A stretch of 64,000 nt of DNA from Parerythrobacter jejuensis (GCF_039536765.1 NZ_BAAAZF010000001.1:2232001-2296000), one strand, 5' to 3'; shown: positions 18,225 to 26,166, counted from the stretch's first letter. Made by a program: numbers and translations. Notes: generated by a model not told the origin, from the letters alone.

Positions 18225-19682
18225 TCACAGGATCCTCACAGAGCTGGCGGTGCTCTTGCGGGTGGTGGTCCCGCCGGACGAGTGCACGGTCTGGGTGGTC
18301 ATGGTGGCGCGGCCGAGCAGATCGAAATCGCTCCCTGGCCCGGGGCGTGGCATGTCCCAGGCGGGCAAGACAGATTCGACCGAAAGCGATGGGCCGCCGG
18401 ATTCAGGGGGCGACAGCAATCCGGAAAACGCGCCTTCGCTCGCCGACAATCCGGCCAGTGGGCGCATGCCGGTGGATGAACTCGACCAACCCGAACTGCT
18501 GGATGACGATGACGTTGCGAAACCGCCTCCGCCGAAAGCTCCGCCAGAGAAACCGGCGGCCCCTCCAACTGCGCCGGCAGAGAACGACGTTGCGCCGGAT
18601 GATCCCGCGATAGCGCCCGCCGAGAAGCCTGCGCTGGCGCCTGCACTGGCACCAAACCCGGTCGCACCGCCAAATGCGCCAGCCGAGGCACCAGCGCTAG
18701 CGCCGAATGTTGCACCTGCGCCGAAGCTTGAACTTGTGCCGATGCCGCCTCCGGCAGAGAAGCCAGCGCCGATCGACGCAGAGGAACCGAACGAAGCGCC
18801 GCCGTCAAAAGACGTACCGGCGCCAAAGGAAGAGCCAATGCCTGCGCCACCGGAAATCCCGGCAGAGAGGTTGGCCGATGCGCCAATATCGACATTGGCA
18901 GAGAGGCCGATGTCGACATCGAGACCAACATCCAGGCCGAAACCCGCACCGCCGCTGATGCCCAGGCCGAAACCGCCGCCGGCTGAAGCGCCAAAGCCAA
19001 ATCCCAGCGATGCACCTGCGCTGATGCCCAGTTTGAAGCCGGCCGCGCCGCCTATGCCTGCACTTGCGCCGAGGCCGATCTTTCCACCGCCACCACTGCC
19101 ACCGGGGAAGCGGGGGTTTTCGACGCCATTCTTCTTGGCGACATCACGCCCCTTTTTGCTGTTACCAGCCTTGGTCGCCAGTGCGGTCGTTCCGAGTCCG
19201 CCAATCGGGGCGTCGACTTCGGCAGTTTGCATCGCCTGCGAAGGCAATTCTTCCAGCGCGCTGCCGCTCATCGACAATTGTATCGACGAACGGAGCGGGA
19301 TGCCTTCGGCCGACCAGAAATCGAGGGTTTCGCTGATGCTTTCGATGAAACCTACAAATGCGAAACCACCCCATGTAAATTTCACTTGGGGTATGACCGC
19401 CTCGCCCGGAGGCTGGGCCAGATGCTTGAGCGCCTCGGTCCCGTTGTTGCCGGCTCGGACGTCGGTGCCTTCCTCACTGGTGTCGAAATACAAGGTGATA
19501 CTGAGGCGCGGCCGCGTATTCTTGACGGTGACGACTGTATCGTCGCCTTCCTCTTCCTCGTTTACCTGATTGCCGAGCGTGAGGCTGAGCGTTTCGGGAT
19601 TGAACGAGAATTCGACCTTGTCGCTATCGTCATCGGCCTTGGCGATGCTGGCCTTGGCAATTGTGGGGGAGGTTGCGGTCAT
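18225..19682 (-). CDS. CIS tube-initiator protein (Afp7/Pvc7-like) with Gly/Ala/Ser-rich tail instead of LysM
   Basis: Residues ~20-160 match the N-terminal CIS tube domain: VEFSFNPETLSLTLGNQV, LSITLYFDTSEEGTDVR, then VKFTWGGFAFVGFIESISETLDFW and GIPLRSSIQLSM. In Afp7/Pvc7 this domain is followed by LysM. Here residues ~165-390 are instead a low-complexity run of Gly, Ala, Ser and Phe (units such as FGASAGASAG). A short Ser/Thr-rich C-terminus ends in SSVRIL. The ATG overlaps the stop of tube 2. The N-terminal domain should cap the tube at the baseplate end; the tail is probably flexible and its role is unknown. Confidence 0.85.
   Translation of the reverse strand: MTATSPTIAKASIAKADDDSDKVEFSFNPETLSLTLGNQVNEEEEGDDTVVTVKNTRPRLSITLYFDTSEEGTDVRAGNNGTEALKHLAQPPGEAVIPQVKFTWGGFAFVGFIESISETLDFWSAEGIPLRSSIQLSMSGSALEELPSQAMQTAEVDAPIGGLGTTALATKAGNSKKGRDVAKKNGVENPRFPGGSGGGGKIGLGASAGIGGAAGFKLGISAGASLGFGFGASAGGGFGLGISGGAGFGLDVGLDVDIGLSANVDIGASANLSAGISGGAGIGSSFGAGTSFDGGASFGSSASIGAGFSAGGGIGTSSSFGAGATFGASAGASAGAFGGATGFGASAGASAGFSAGAIAGSSGATSFSAGAVGGAAGFSGGAFGGGGFATSSSSSSSGWSSSSTGMRPLAGLSASEGAFSGLLSPPESGGPSLSVESVLPAWDMPRPGPGSDFDLLGRATMTTQTVHSSGGTTTRKSTASSVRIL
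18540..19130 (-). repeat. Coding low-complexity Gly/Ala/Ser repeat
   Basis: On the minus strand this stretch encodes short degenerate units of Gly, Ala, Ser and Phe within the tube-initiator gene. On the plus strand it reads as repeated GCGCC/GCACC-rich units. It is in frame throughout. Confidence 0.8.
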
Positions 19683-20296
19683 GCCGTGGCCTCCGCAGGT
19701 GTCGCGTCGCCGTCGGGCGCAGGGGCGGAAAGATCATCGCCGGCAAGGACGTGGAAGCCTTCATGCGCGAGATGGAGCTCTTCGACCGCCAATTCCCCAC
19801 CGGAAGCGTTGAGATCACCGACGCGAAACTTGACCGGCATAGCGCGCTCGACCTTCCAACCGACCACGGGTTTGCGGTTCTGGAGCAATACGATCGACAC
19901 GTCGGCTCGTGAGCTGGCATTCCAATTACCGTTGGCAGCATTGTCGCCATTGGCTGGATGGTTCGCGCCTGCAAACAGCGAAAACCAACCCCACAGATGG
20001 CGAGAGAGGACCAGTCCGCGCTTGAGAACAATGGGCGAGAAGCTGACCTGTCCGACCCGCTGGTGGACGCGATAATTGTCTCCGCCAGAGCGGAAAGTCT
20101 TGGGCTCCATCGAGGCTTCAAGACCGGATACATCCGAGAAACCACCAACGATGGCTTCCTTGTCATGGCCAAGTTTCTTGTCTTCGCCTGATACGGCCGC
20201 AATATTCTCGAAGAGACCAAGTTCAAAGGAAACATGGAAGTTATAGGCCCCGAGTGGGGTCATCATGTCCTGGCCGGCTGGCACGGTGATGGTCAT
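19679..20296 (-). CDS. Tail tube protein, second copy (Afp5-like, 205 aa)
   Basis: The core is the gp19/Hcp-like tube fold: GAYNFHVSFELG, GGFSDVSGLEASMEPKTF, and VSFSPIVLKRGLVLSRHLWGWF. This copy is larger than tube 1, with inserts around residues 35-45 and 110-125, and has an acidic, Ala-rich C-terminal tail (~185-205). Divergent second tube proteins at the baseplate-proximal end are known in Afp/PVC. The gene order (after sheath 2, before the tube-initiator) fits that job. ATG 20296 overlaps the previous stop. Confidence 0.88.
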   Translation of the reverse strand: MTITVPAGQDMMTPLGAYNFHVSFELGLFENIAAVSGEDKKLGHDKEAIVGGFSDVSGLEASMEPKTFRSGGDNYRVHQRVGQVSFSPIVLKRGLVLSRHLWGWFSLFAGANHPANGDNAANGNWNASSRADVSIVLLQNRKPVVGWKVERAMPVKFRVGDLNASGGELAVEELHLAHEGFHVLAGDDLSAPAPDGDATPAEATA

Positions 20297-21939
20297 GCGC
20301 CGCCTCCCACCACATCAAGCGAGACAGCGATGTGTTGCAATGTGCGGGTCGGGCGGAAGCGAACATTGGCAATCACACGGCCCTGGTCGATGTCGCTCTG
20401 CAACATGGTGGACCGGTCACACTGGACCTCGAAGGCTTCGGCAGCGCTGCCTCCGGCCAAGGCGCCACCTTGCCAGAATTGGCCGAGTAGCTGTTCGATG
20501 CTTTCTTTGGCGCGCGACCAGCTGGCCGGGCCATTGTCACCAAATGCGACCTCCTGACCGATCAGCCGGGCATGGCGGAGCAGAGCCCCCACGATGCGGC
20601 TGGCCTGGCCATCGCGCCACGCGTCCTGGCGCGAAGTCGTGACATCACACAGCAGGTGCAGATCGCTGCGCCGCCAGCCAAACAGGCACAGGCAATCGCC
20701 TAACCATTGGTAGGGGCTGTCGACCGGTTCGCGGCGCAGGATATCGGCAGGGAACGCGGGTTCGAGATCGCGAACACCCGAAACGAGCGGGCCTGTGGCT
20801 ACCTTGTGCAGTCCGCTTCCCAAAGTGCGGCGGGCTATCAGGCCGAGCAAAGCGCCTTCACCGCCGCAGATCGCTTCGGGCTGAGAGGTCGATTGCTTGG
20901 TGGCCAGCCATGGATAGGCCAGCACCTGGCGGCCGGAGCCAACCAACTGGTCCGAAAACAGGCCAAGGCCATCCAGTTCCGCCAGATTGGTGTCGTCGAG
21001 GCTGAGGGGCCAGGTCGAGGCCTCTGCCGGCATATTCGGGTCGCCGAGATCTGGCAGCGGCAGGGCGGCGACATGGATGACATCGCGCCGGTGCGCGGCG
21101 CTGGTGCGCCCTGCCATCATGGTCAGCAAATGGCGGGTCGCGATGGCCCATGTGCGGTATTCCTCCAGCCCCATGCGAGGGGCTGCAAGAGCCGGGCGCC
21201 CGATGCCCTCTGGTTGTGGAACGGGATCGTCCTCTGGCGCACAGGGGATGAACTGTTCTTCACCGATAACCGGAAAGTCGGGATCGGGCAGGCGGATCGC
21301 CGGTCCGGAAACAAGGTCGGGCAAGTCGGGAAGGCAGATATAGGCCGCTTCGTCGAGGCCCAGAATATGGCCACTGGCGCGCCAGGTGGCAGGGTCCTGC
21401 GGATCACAGGAGGCATCATTCCCGACCAGCCCCGGCAGCAGGGGGACCCGCTCGGCCGCATCAGCTGGCGCATTGGCAGGAGCCCAGCTCAGGTGTGCCT
21501 GATACGCCGCAATATCGTCAGGGTTTGCCTCGGTAGAGGCATCTTGCTCCATGACTGGCAACGGATCACCCGTCCTGACCACCCAGCACCGCGCGCCGCC
21601 TTCGTTGAAGAACTGCTCAACCGCGAGTCCAAGCCGCGACGGTACCCTATCGGGAGATCCGGATTGAAGCGGACGGCTGCGCCAGTCGAACAGTTGTTCA
21701 AACTCGGCAAAGCTGTCGATAGGCATCGGCACATCCAGCAGGCTTTCCTGCTGCACTGCAGAGCGTGCCAATTGCCCAGACCCGGCATAGTCACTTTGCT
21801 CCAGCCAAGCGGTGTGGGCCGGTGGTAGCGGACGCTCGGATCGCGCGACCATGCCGACAAACAGCGGTACGTCGGCGCGGGCCGGATGCATCGCTACCTT
21901 GGCCGGGGCCTGGTCTATGGTGAGCTGGGGCAGGGGCAT
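20293..21939 (-). CDS. Contractile sheath protein, second divergent copy (548 aa)
   Basis: The C-terminal ~110 residues match the sheath C-terminal domain: AWRDGQASRIVGALLRHARL, a SIEQLLGQFWQGGALAGGSAAEAFEV segment, then CDRSTMLQSDIDQGRVIANV. The CDRSTM motif is shared with sheath 1. The N-terminal ~430 residues are poorly conserved and lack the APGVYVEE start of the main sheath. Afp and PVC particles use additional divergent sheath proteins next to the baseplate, and this is the likely role. The start ATG 21939 is about 70 bases after the tube 1 stop. Confidence 0.87.
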   Translation of the reverse strand: MPLPQLTIDQAPAKVAMHPARADVPLFVGMVARSERPLPPAHTAWLEQSDYAGSGQLARSAVQQESLLDVPMPIDSFAEFEQLFDWRSRPLQSGSPDRVPSRLGLAVEQFFNEGGARCWVVRTGDPLPVMEQDASTEANPDDIAAYQAHLSWAPANAPADAAERVPLLPGLVGNDASCDPQDPATWRASGHILGLDEAAYICLPDLPDLVSGPAIRLPDPDFPVIGEEQFIPCAPEDDPVPQPEGIGRPALAAPRMGLEEYRTWAIATRHLLTMMAGRTSAAHRRDVIHVAALPLPDLGDPNMPAEASTWPLSLDDTNLAELDGLGLFSDQLVGSGRQVLAYPWLATKQSTSQPEAICGGEGALLGLIARRTLGSGLHKVATGPLVSGVRDLEPAFPADILRREPVDSPYQWLGDCLCLFGWRRSDLHLLCDVTTSRQDAWRDGQASRIVGALLRHARLIGQEVAFGDNGPASWSRAKESIEQLLGQFWQGGALAGGSAAEAFEVQCDRSTMLQSDIDQGRVIANVRFRPTRTLQHIAVSLDVVGGGA

Positions 21940-22007
21940 GGGCTGATTGCGTCAACCGCCAGCGGGAAGTGCGCCCGGCCGTGGCCAGGGCCCTCCCGCA
22001 GGCAGGA

Positions 22008-22463
22008 CTAGTCCTCCACCATGTCCAGCTTCTTGACCGACAGAACCAGCTCTTCAAACGCAACATCGCTGGCGCCCTTTGCTGCCAAGGTCGGTCCGGT
22101 CCATTTCATCGGTTTCGCATCGAGAAGCTTCCACTTCATGATCGCTGCGCCGACTTCGTCATTGAGGGTAATGGTCACGGCCCGGCCAGTGTCGGGATTG
22201 GAACGCGTGGCCTCGACCCAGGTCCAGAAGTTTTTCAGGCCCATCAGGCCCCGCTTGAGCGTAACATCGCCGCTCTTGTGCATGCCGGGGATCTTGCGGA
22301 CGCAGTTCTCCTTGTCGTTCCCTTGGCGGTATTCCATCATCGTAATCTCGGCCGACAAGCCAGAGACATCGGAGAAGCCGCCCAGGGCCGTGTTCGACGG
22401 CGGATCATCGCCCATCTCGACCAGGAAGTTGTAGGCACTGTAAGGTGTTTCACGCGTAGGCAT
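22008..22463 (-). CDS. Major tail tube protein (gp19-like, 151 aa)
   Basis: This is a compact T4 gp19-like tube protein: SAYNFLVEMGDD, ALGGFSDVSGLSAEITMMEY, the VTLKRGLMGLKNFWTWVEAT segment, and VAFEELVLSVKKLDMVED at the end. The length of ~150 residues is standard for Afp1/Pvc1-type tube proteins. It lies 12 bases after the main sheath gene, the usual sheath-tube pairing. Its product should stack as hexamers to form the inner tube through which cargo passes. Confidence 0.95.
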   Translation of the reverse strand: MPTRETPYSAYNFLVEMGDDPPSNTALGGFSDVSGLSAEITMMEYRQGNDKENCVRKIPGMHKSGDVTLKRGLMGLKNFWTWVEATRSNPDTGRAVTITLNDEVGAAIMKWKLLDAKPMKWTGPTLAAKGASDVAFEELVLSVKKLDMVED

Positions 22464-22475
22464 TTTCTATCTCCT

Positions 22476-24218
22476 TCAGCTGCGCGCGTCGGCAGTGGCC
22501 TGGCCAATGCGGAAGATGACGAATTCTGCAGGGGTGAGCGGGGCGACGCCGACCAGGCAGACAAGCCGCCCGTTATCGAGATCGTTCTGGGTCATGGTGG
22601 AACGGTCGCAGCGCACGAAGAAGGCCTCTTTCGGCGTGCTTCCAAGCAGGGCGCCATTGGCCCATTCATTGTAGAGGAAGTCCGAAATCGTGCTGCGGAC
22701 ATTGGCCCAAAGCTGTTCGCCATTGGGCTCGAAAACGGCCCATTGGGTGCCGCGATCAATCGAAGCTTCCAGATACAGGAAATAGCGCCGGATATTGACG
22801 TATTTCCATTCCGGATCGGAGCTGATCGTTCGTGCGCCCCACACCCGGATGCCGCGCCCGGGCAAGGACCGGATGCAGTTCACGCCCAACGGATTGAGGA
22901 TTTCCTGTTGTCCGAACCGGACATGGGTTTCCAGATCGAGAGCGCCGGTGACGGTCTCGTTCGCCGGGGCTTTATGAACGCCCCGCTGGACATCGTTGCG
23001 GGCATAGATGCCGGCAACGAAACCCGACGGTGGCAGACTGATCTCCTCCGGCTGGGTCGGATCGACCGACGCGTTCGGATTGCTGACCGAGATCCACGGA
23101 TAGTAGAGCGAAGCATATTTGCTATCGATCTTGGACTTGAGCGCCTTCATATCATCAGGCGATTTGCCCGGCGGTGGGTCGAGAACGGCGATCCGGTAGG
23201 AACGCCGGGTTTCCGCGTGACCGATCAGGAGCTGGTTGACGGCTTCCGGTGTCGAACCGGAGAAGGAGGATGCGCCAGGTGCAGCCACGATCGCGACTTC
23301 CTCGATCGCCAGCAGAGTATCGAGGGCATCCGAATAGTCGCCGGAACTCGGGGCGCCGGTTCCATCGCTGCCACCTGTCAGCGCGACCTCGCGGCTCGCC
23401 TTTGCATTCAGAATAGCTGCGAGCAGTTCATGCGATTTGGCAGTGCTGCCAATGGTGATCTTGACCGGATTGGACAGGCGATCGCTCGAGCGTGGAGGAT
23501 TATCGCCCAGAACCAGACCAATATAGCGCGGGTGGCTCGCATGGAGCCCGAGGCCGCCGGCTTCGTAGACCAGGCCTGTGCCATCATGCACGGCCACACG
23601 CAGCGTGACGATCTTGACCGCAGTGGTACCAGCCGCACCGGTATAGTCGGCGGCAGTGCCATTCGTTTCCAGCGGGCTGGTGCCGAGAATGAATGTTTTC
23701 CCGCCCAGTTCGACTGCGGTGCCGTTGGCCTGTTTGTCCGCCAGTTCCTTGGTCGTCTCGAGCTCTTCCTTGAAAATCTCGACCTTGAAATTGTCGGTCG
23801 AAGAGCCGGGCAACTTGGCGCCGCCAACTTCGCGTGCGACGAATTTTACCTGCTTGTTGGCCGGAACGCTGTTGCCGGTGTTCAGGACGGCACTGGCGGA
23901 TTTCGATGCAGCCGCTCCAGGAACGCGTGCGACGTATAACCGGCCCCCGCCATTGGCGAAGAAGGCATTGACCGAATGGGCGAGATAGTTGCGGATCGGC
24001 CCGGTCGACAGGCTGAGATCGTCGGCGCTGCCATACAGGCGTTCGAAATCCCCATATGAGGTCAGCATTGTCGGCTGTTCGGGCGATGATCCGGCGGCGA
24101 CCGGGCCGCGCGCCGTCATGCCGACGAAACCGGCCGTACTGGTGCCGACGCCGGCGATGGATTTCGACCGGAAACTCGTTTCTTCGACATATACTCCGGG
24201 TGCAAGATATTCGGGCAT
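22476..24218 (-). CDS. Major contractile sheath protein (580 aa)
   Basis: The start EYLAPGVYVEETSFRSKSIAGV and GTSTAGFVGMTARGP are diagnostic of phage-tail and CIS sheaths. The C-terminal half contains GVHKAPANETVTGALDLE, GVNCIRSLPGRGIRVWGART, the VNIRRYFLYLEASIDRGTQW segment and FFVRCDRSTMTQNDLDNGRL. Length and all core blocks are intact, so the contractile mechanism looks functional. An AAGGAGG site precedes ATG 24218. The middle ~200 residues, which vary between systems, probably form the outer surface of the sheath. Confidence 0.96.
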   Translation of the reverse strand: MPEYLAPGVYVEETSFRSKSIAGVGTSTAGFVGMTARGPVAAGSSPEQPTMLTSYGDFERLYGSADDLSLSTGPIRNYLAHSVNAFFANGGGRLYVARVPGAAASKSASAVLNTGNSVPANKQVKFVAREVGGAKLPGSSTDNFKVEIFKEELETTKELADKQANGTAVELGGKTFILGTSPLETNGTAADYTGAAGTTAVKIVTLRVAVHDGTGLVYEAGGLGLHASHPRYIGLVLGDNPPRSSDRLSNPVKITIGSTAKSHELLAAILNAKASREVALTGGSDGTGAPSSGDYSDALDTLLAIEEVAIVAAPGASSFSGSTPEAVNQLLIGHAETRRSYRIAVLDPPPGKSPDDMKALKSKIDSKYASLYYPWISVSNPNASVDPTQPEEISLPPSGFVAGIYARNDVQRGVHKAPANETVTGALDLETHVRFGQQEILNPLGVNCIRSLPGRGIRVWGARTISSDPEWKYVNIRRYFLYLEASIDRGTQWAVFEPNGEQLWANVRSTISDFLYNEWANGALLGSTPKEAFFVRCDRSTMTQNDLDNGRLVCLVGVAPLTPAEFVIFRIGQATADARS

Positions 24219-24269
24219 CCTAAGCCTCCTTCAACGGCAGATTCGGTTGGGGTGTCAGTGGGCGGTTGG

Positions 24270-25049
24270 TCATGGTGCGCTCCAGGCAAGCTTGGCCGAC
24301 GCGGTGCGGCCGGTTTGCAAGTCGACTGATGTCTGGACGATGCCGGCAGGAGCGGTCGCGGCAATTACGGCATCGGGATCGATGGGCGGAGCAGTGTTCG
24401 CAGGTGGCTCTGCATTGAAACGCGCGTTGGCGGGATCGACCAGAGCCTCCACTACCATGGCGTGGGTCGGCGAGGCCGAGGCGTTATTGCCCGCAGCTGC
24501 CAAGGGCAGGCCTGCAAGCACCAGCATTGCTTCGCCATGACGGTTGGTGATGCCGGTTGTCCGGATCGGACCGTTGGCGGCATCACGCAGCCGGATCACG
24601 GCATGTTCTATTGCGTGCCCATCGGATTGGCGGGAAAGCGTCACGGTGACGGCACAGGCATTGCCTTCGGCTCTAAAGCCGCTGGCGGCGCTCAGCATGA
24701 CGCGGGCTGGTTGGAACAGGGAGTCCGGATTGTCGCGCTGGGCGGGATCGGGTTGACGCGGAAGGGCGATGCTTGCCTTGCGCGGCATCAGGCGATTGCC
24801 GACAGGTGTCAAAATCAAGTTGAGGGATTGGGAGCCGGTCGCGAAGGTCGAAACCTGGTTTTCCCAATTGCGGGACAGCGCTCTGTCACGGTCCCATTCC
24901 AGCAGCACGAACAGTCCGCTGCCCTTGTCGATCCAGCGGGCACCCTGGGCTTCGAAGCCGATTGGCACATCGACGGGGCGATCAAGTGGATCGACGACCT
25001 GGATTGCCGCGACCATCCGGCGATCGAGCAAGGTTACACTACGAGCCAT
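24270..25049 (-). CDS. Unknown CIS-cluster protein with carboxypeptidase-regulatory-like domain (259 aa)
   Basis: An N-terminal beta-rich part (MARSVTLLDRRMVAAIQVVD onward) is followed at ~130-185 by a segment with the spacing of a CarboxypepD_reg/transthyretin-like fold (CAVTVTLSRQ, AVIRLRDAANG, TTGITNRHGEAMLVL). The C-terminus is Pro/Ala-rich. There is no signal or membrane segment. ATG 25049 overlaps the stop of the DUF4255 gene (TGATG), so it belongs to the operon. Position between the tail terminator and sheath suggests a collar or cap role, but I do not recognise a specific family. Confidence 0.7.
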   Translation of the reverse strand: MARSVTLLDRRMVAAIQVVDPLDRPVDVPIGFEAQGARWIDKGSGLFVLLEWDRDRALSRNWENQVSTFATGSQSLNLILTPVGNRLMPRKASIALPRQPDPAQRDNPDSLFQPARVMLSAASGFRAEGNACAVTVTLSRQSDGHAIEHAVIRLRDAANGPIRTTGITNRHGEAMLVLAGLPLAAAGNNASASPTHAMVVEALVDPANARFNAEPPANTAPPIDPDAVIAATAPAGIVQTSVDLQTGRTASAKLAWSAP

Positions 25050-25663
25050 CAGACCGGCTCTCCGGCCAGCACGGCGGCCTCGTCAGCCAAGTTGAAGCGC
25101 GAGGCGACAACGGAGGGGTGATCAGGCTCGCGCGGGCCGCGGATGCGCAGGACCCGGGCGCGGAAGGCTGTCGACATGCGATATTTCTGACCCAAAGCAT
25201 CCCACAGTTTGAATTGCTCTTCGGGTGGCTGCGGCTCGGGTGCGATTTGCACCTTCTCGCCATTTTCCCACACAGTACCGCCCTTCAGGGTCGAGGCGTC
25301 GAGGACGGACAGGCTGGACAGTTCGAGCATCGCCCAAACCAGGTTGGCCTGCTCCTCCTCCGATTTCGCCGACCAGCTCACCAGCATGTACATCAGCTCC
25401 AGCGCGATCTCTGCGCGTGGTGGTGCAGCAGGCGTACGCGAAGCGCCCGCTCGATGGTCGCTGAACGTCATATTGTAGCAGACCAGACCGAGGCCGGTGG
25501 TCGGGATGGCGGCTGTGCTCAGCTTGGCGATGGTATGCTGGGTAATATCGAGGTTCGAGGGGACCGGCCCCAACGTGCCGGCGGCCGCGCCCAGATCGCG
25601 GCGGGTCCGCAGCAACTGGACGATCGACTCGCCTAGCCAGTGGACGGCTGCAACCTGTGCCAT
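25049..25663 (-). CDS. DUF4255 / Pvc16-type tail terminator (204 aa)
   Basis: The start VAAVHWLGESIVQLLRTRRD, the middle GLGLVCYNMTFSDHR, and the ALELMYMLVSWSAKSEEEQANLVWAMLEL block match the DUF4255 (Pvc16/Afp16 N-terminal) family. Members cap the tail end distal to the baseplate and set its length. Pairing with sheath and tube genes is the standard signature of a CIS locus and distinguishes it from T6SS. Stop and start overlap with the next gene. ATG 25663 comes three bases after the preceding stop. Confidence 0.9.
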   Translation of the reverse strand: MAQVAAVHWLGESIVQLLRTRRDLGAAAGTLGPVPSNLDITQHTIAKLSTAAIPTTGLGLVCYNMTFSDHRAGASRTPAAPPRAEIALELMYMLVSWSAKSEEEQANLVWAMLELSSLSVLDASTLKGGTVWENGEKVQIAPEPQPPEEQFKLWDALGQKYRMSTAFRARVLRIRGPREPDHPSVVASRFNLADEAAVLAGEPV

Positions 25664-25666
25664 GTC

Positions 25667-25951
25667 TCAGGCGTCCCCCTTCTTGCCGGAGGTGCCATAG
25701 GCATTGTCATAGCGGCGGCACTCAGCCCGGATGATATCGCCAAGCTGACGGAAATAGGCGGGCGAGGTCACCAGCCTACTCTTGATCCGGACCGACTGAT
25801 CCTCTTCCGAGGCTTGGCCGAATTGCAGCTCTGCAGTGGAAAGCGACAGATCGACGGCGCAATGGTTGACGTAGACCGGACCGGTGGCGGTCTCGCCGAC
25901 ACCTGTGGGAGCATGATCGTCATGCCCGTCCTTGGCTTCCTCGTCCGACAC
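25667..25951 (-). CDS. Small DUF3467-like protein, first gene of the CIS operon
   Basis: The recognisable part is GPVYVNHCAVDLSLSTAELQFG followed by VRIKSRLVTSPAYFRQLGDII. This resembles DUF3467 proteins (a Y-x-N-x-x-x-V start, an F-G-Q block and a late segment around the S-P pair). The frame is open to 26071, but a sigma-54 promoter lies inside that extension. I therefore place the start at GTG 25951, downstream of the expected transcript start, with AAGGGGAG about 12 bases before it. The spacing is long and the start is uncertain. Function is unknown; some CIS loci carry such a gene next to the terminator. Confidence 0.6.
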   Translation of the reverse strand: MSDEEAKDGHDDHAPTGVGETATGPVYVNHCAVDLSLSTAELQFGQASEEDQSVRIKSRLVTSPAYFRQLGDIIRAECRRYDNAYGTSGKKGDA

Positions 25952-25996
25952 CCTGCGTGCGTCTCCCCTTGCGCAGAAATGCGCGAGATAATCATC

Positions 25997-26011
25997 GCAA
26001 GCGGCGTGCCA
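25997..26011 (-). promoter_or_regulatory. Sigma-54 (-24/-12) promoter for the CIS operon
   Basis: On the minus strand the sequence is TGGCACGCCGCTTGC, matching the sigma-54 consensus TGGCACG-N4-TTGC at every conserved position with exact GG-to-GC spacing. It points at the first gene of the injection-system cluster and lies about 155 bases downstream of the stop of a sigma-54 activator gene. The transcript start would fall near 25985. Confidence 0.85.
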
Positions 26012-26054
26012 AACTTTAAGAACTTGAAATTGCTTATGTAATTCCGCGCCGACC

Positions 26055-26113
26055 GTAACAGGCACTGTCACATGTTACACCCGAACCTGTCACAGCTGTG
26101 CGACAGTGTGACA
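26055..26113. promoter_or_regulatory. Candidate enhancer array for the sigma-54 activator
   Basis: TGTCACA occurs at 26066-26072 and 26088-26094 on the plus strand (22 bp apart, about two helical turns) and inverted as TGTGACA at 26107-26113. Related TGTTAC half-sites occur at 26073-26078 and, inverted as GTAACA, at 26055-26060. CTGTC/GACAG arms (26087-26106) flank the palindrome CACAGCTGTG. The array lies about 70-130 bases upstream of the predicted transcript start, a normal distance for enhancer-binding proteins. Confidence 0.65.
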
Positions 26114-26166
26114 ATGGGTTACGCTACCCAATCTTGGCCGATCGGGCACTGCGCTCCGATATGTGT

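Noticed and set aside
17989-18228. A 79-codon minus-strand frame between the tube-initiator and hub genes
   Set aside because: No ribosome site and Arg/Thr-biased composition; the 57-codon frame over the same bases has AGGAG at the right distance.
18299-19569. Long plus-strand frames opposite the tube-initiator gene (for example 484 codons, Pro/Ala-rich)
   Set aside because: They are mirror images of the Gly/Ala/Ser repeat; the minus frame has the recognisable CIS tube domain and overlapping operon starts.
1-26071. Interpretation as an intact prophage or T6SS
   Set aside because: No capsid, portal, terminase, integrase or lysis genes and no TssJ/L/M or ClpV are present; the DUF4255 and Afp7-type proteins fit a CIS.
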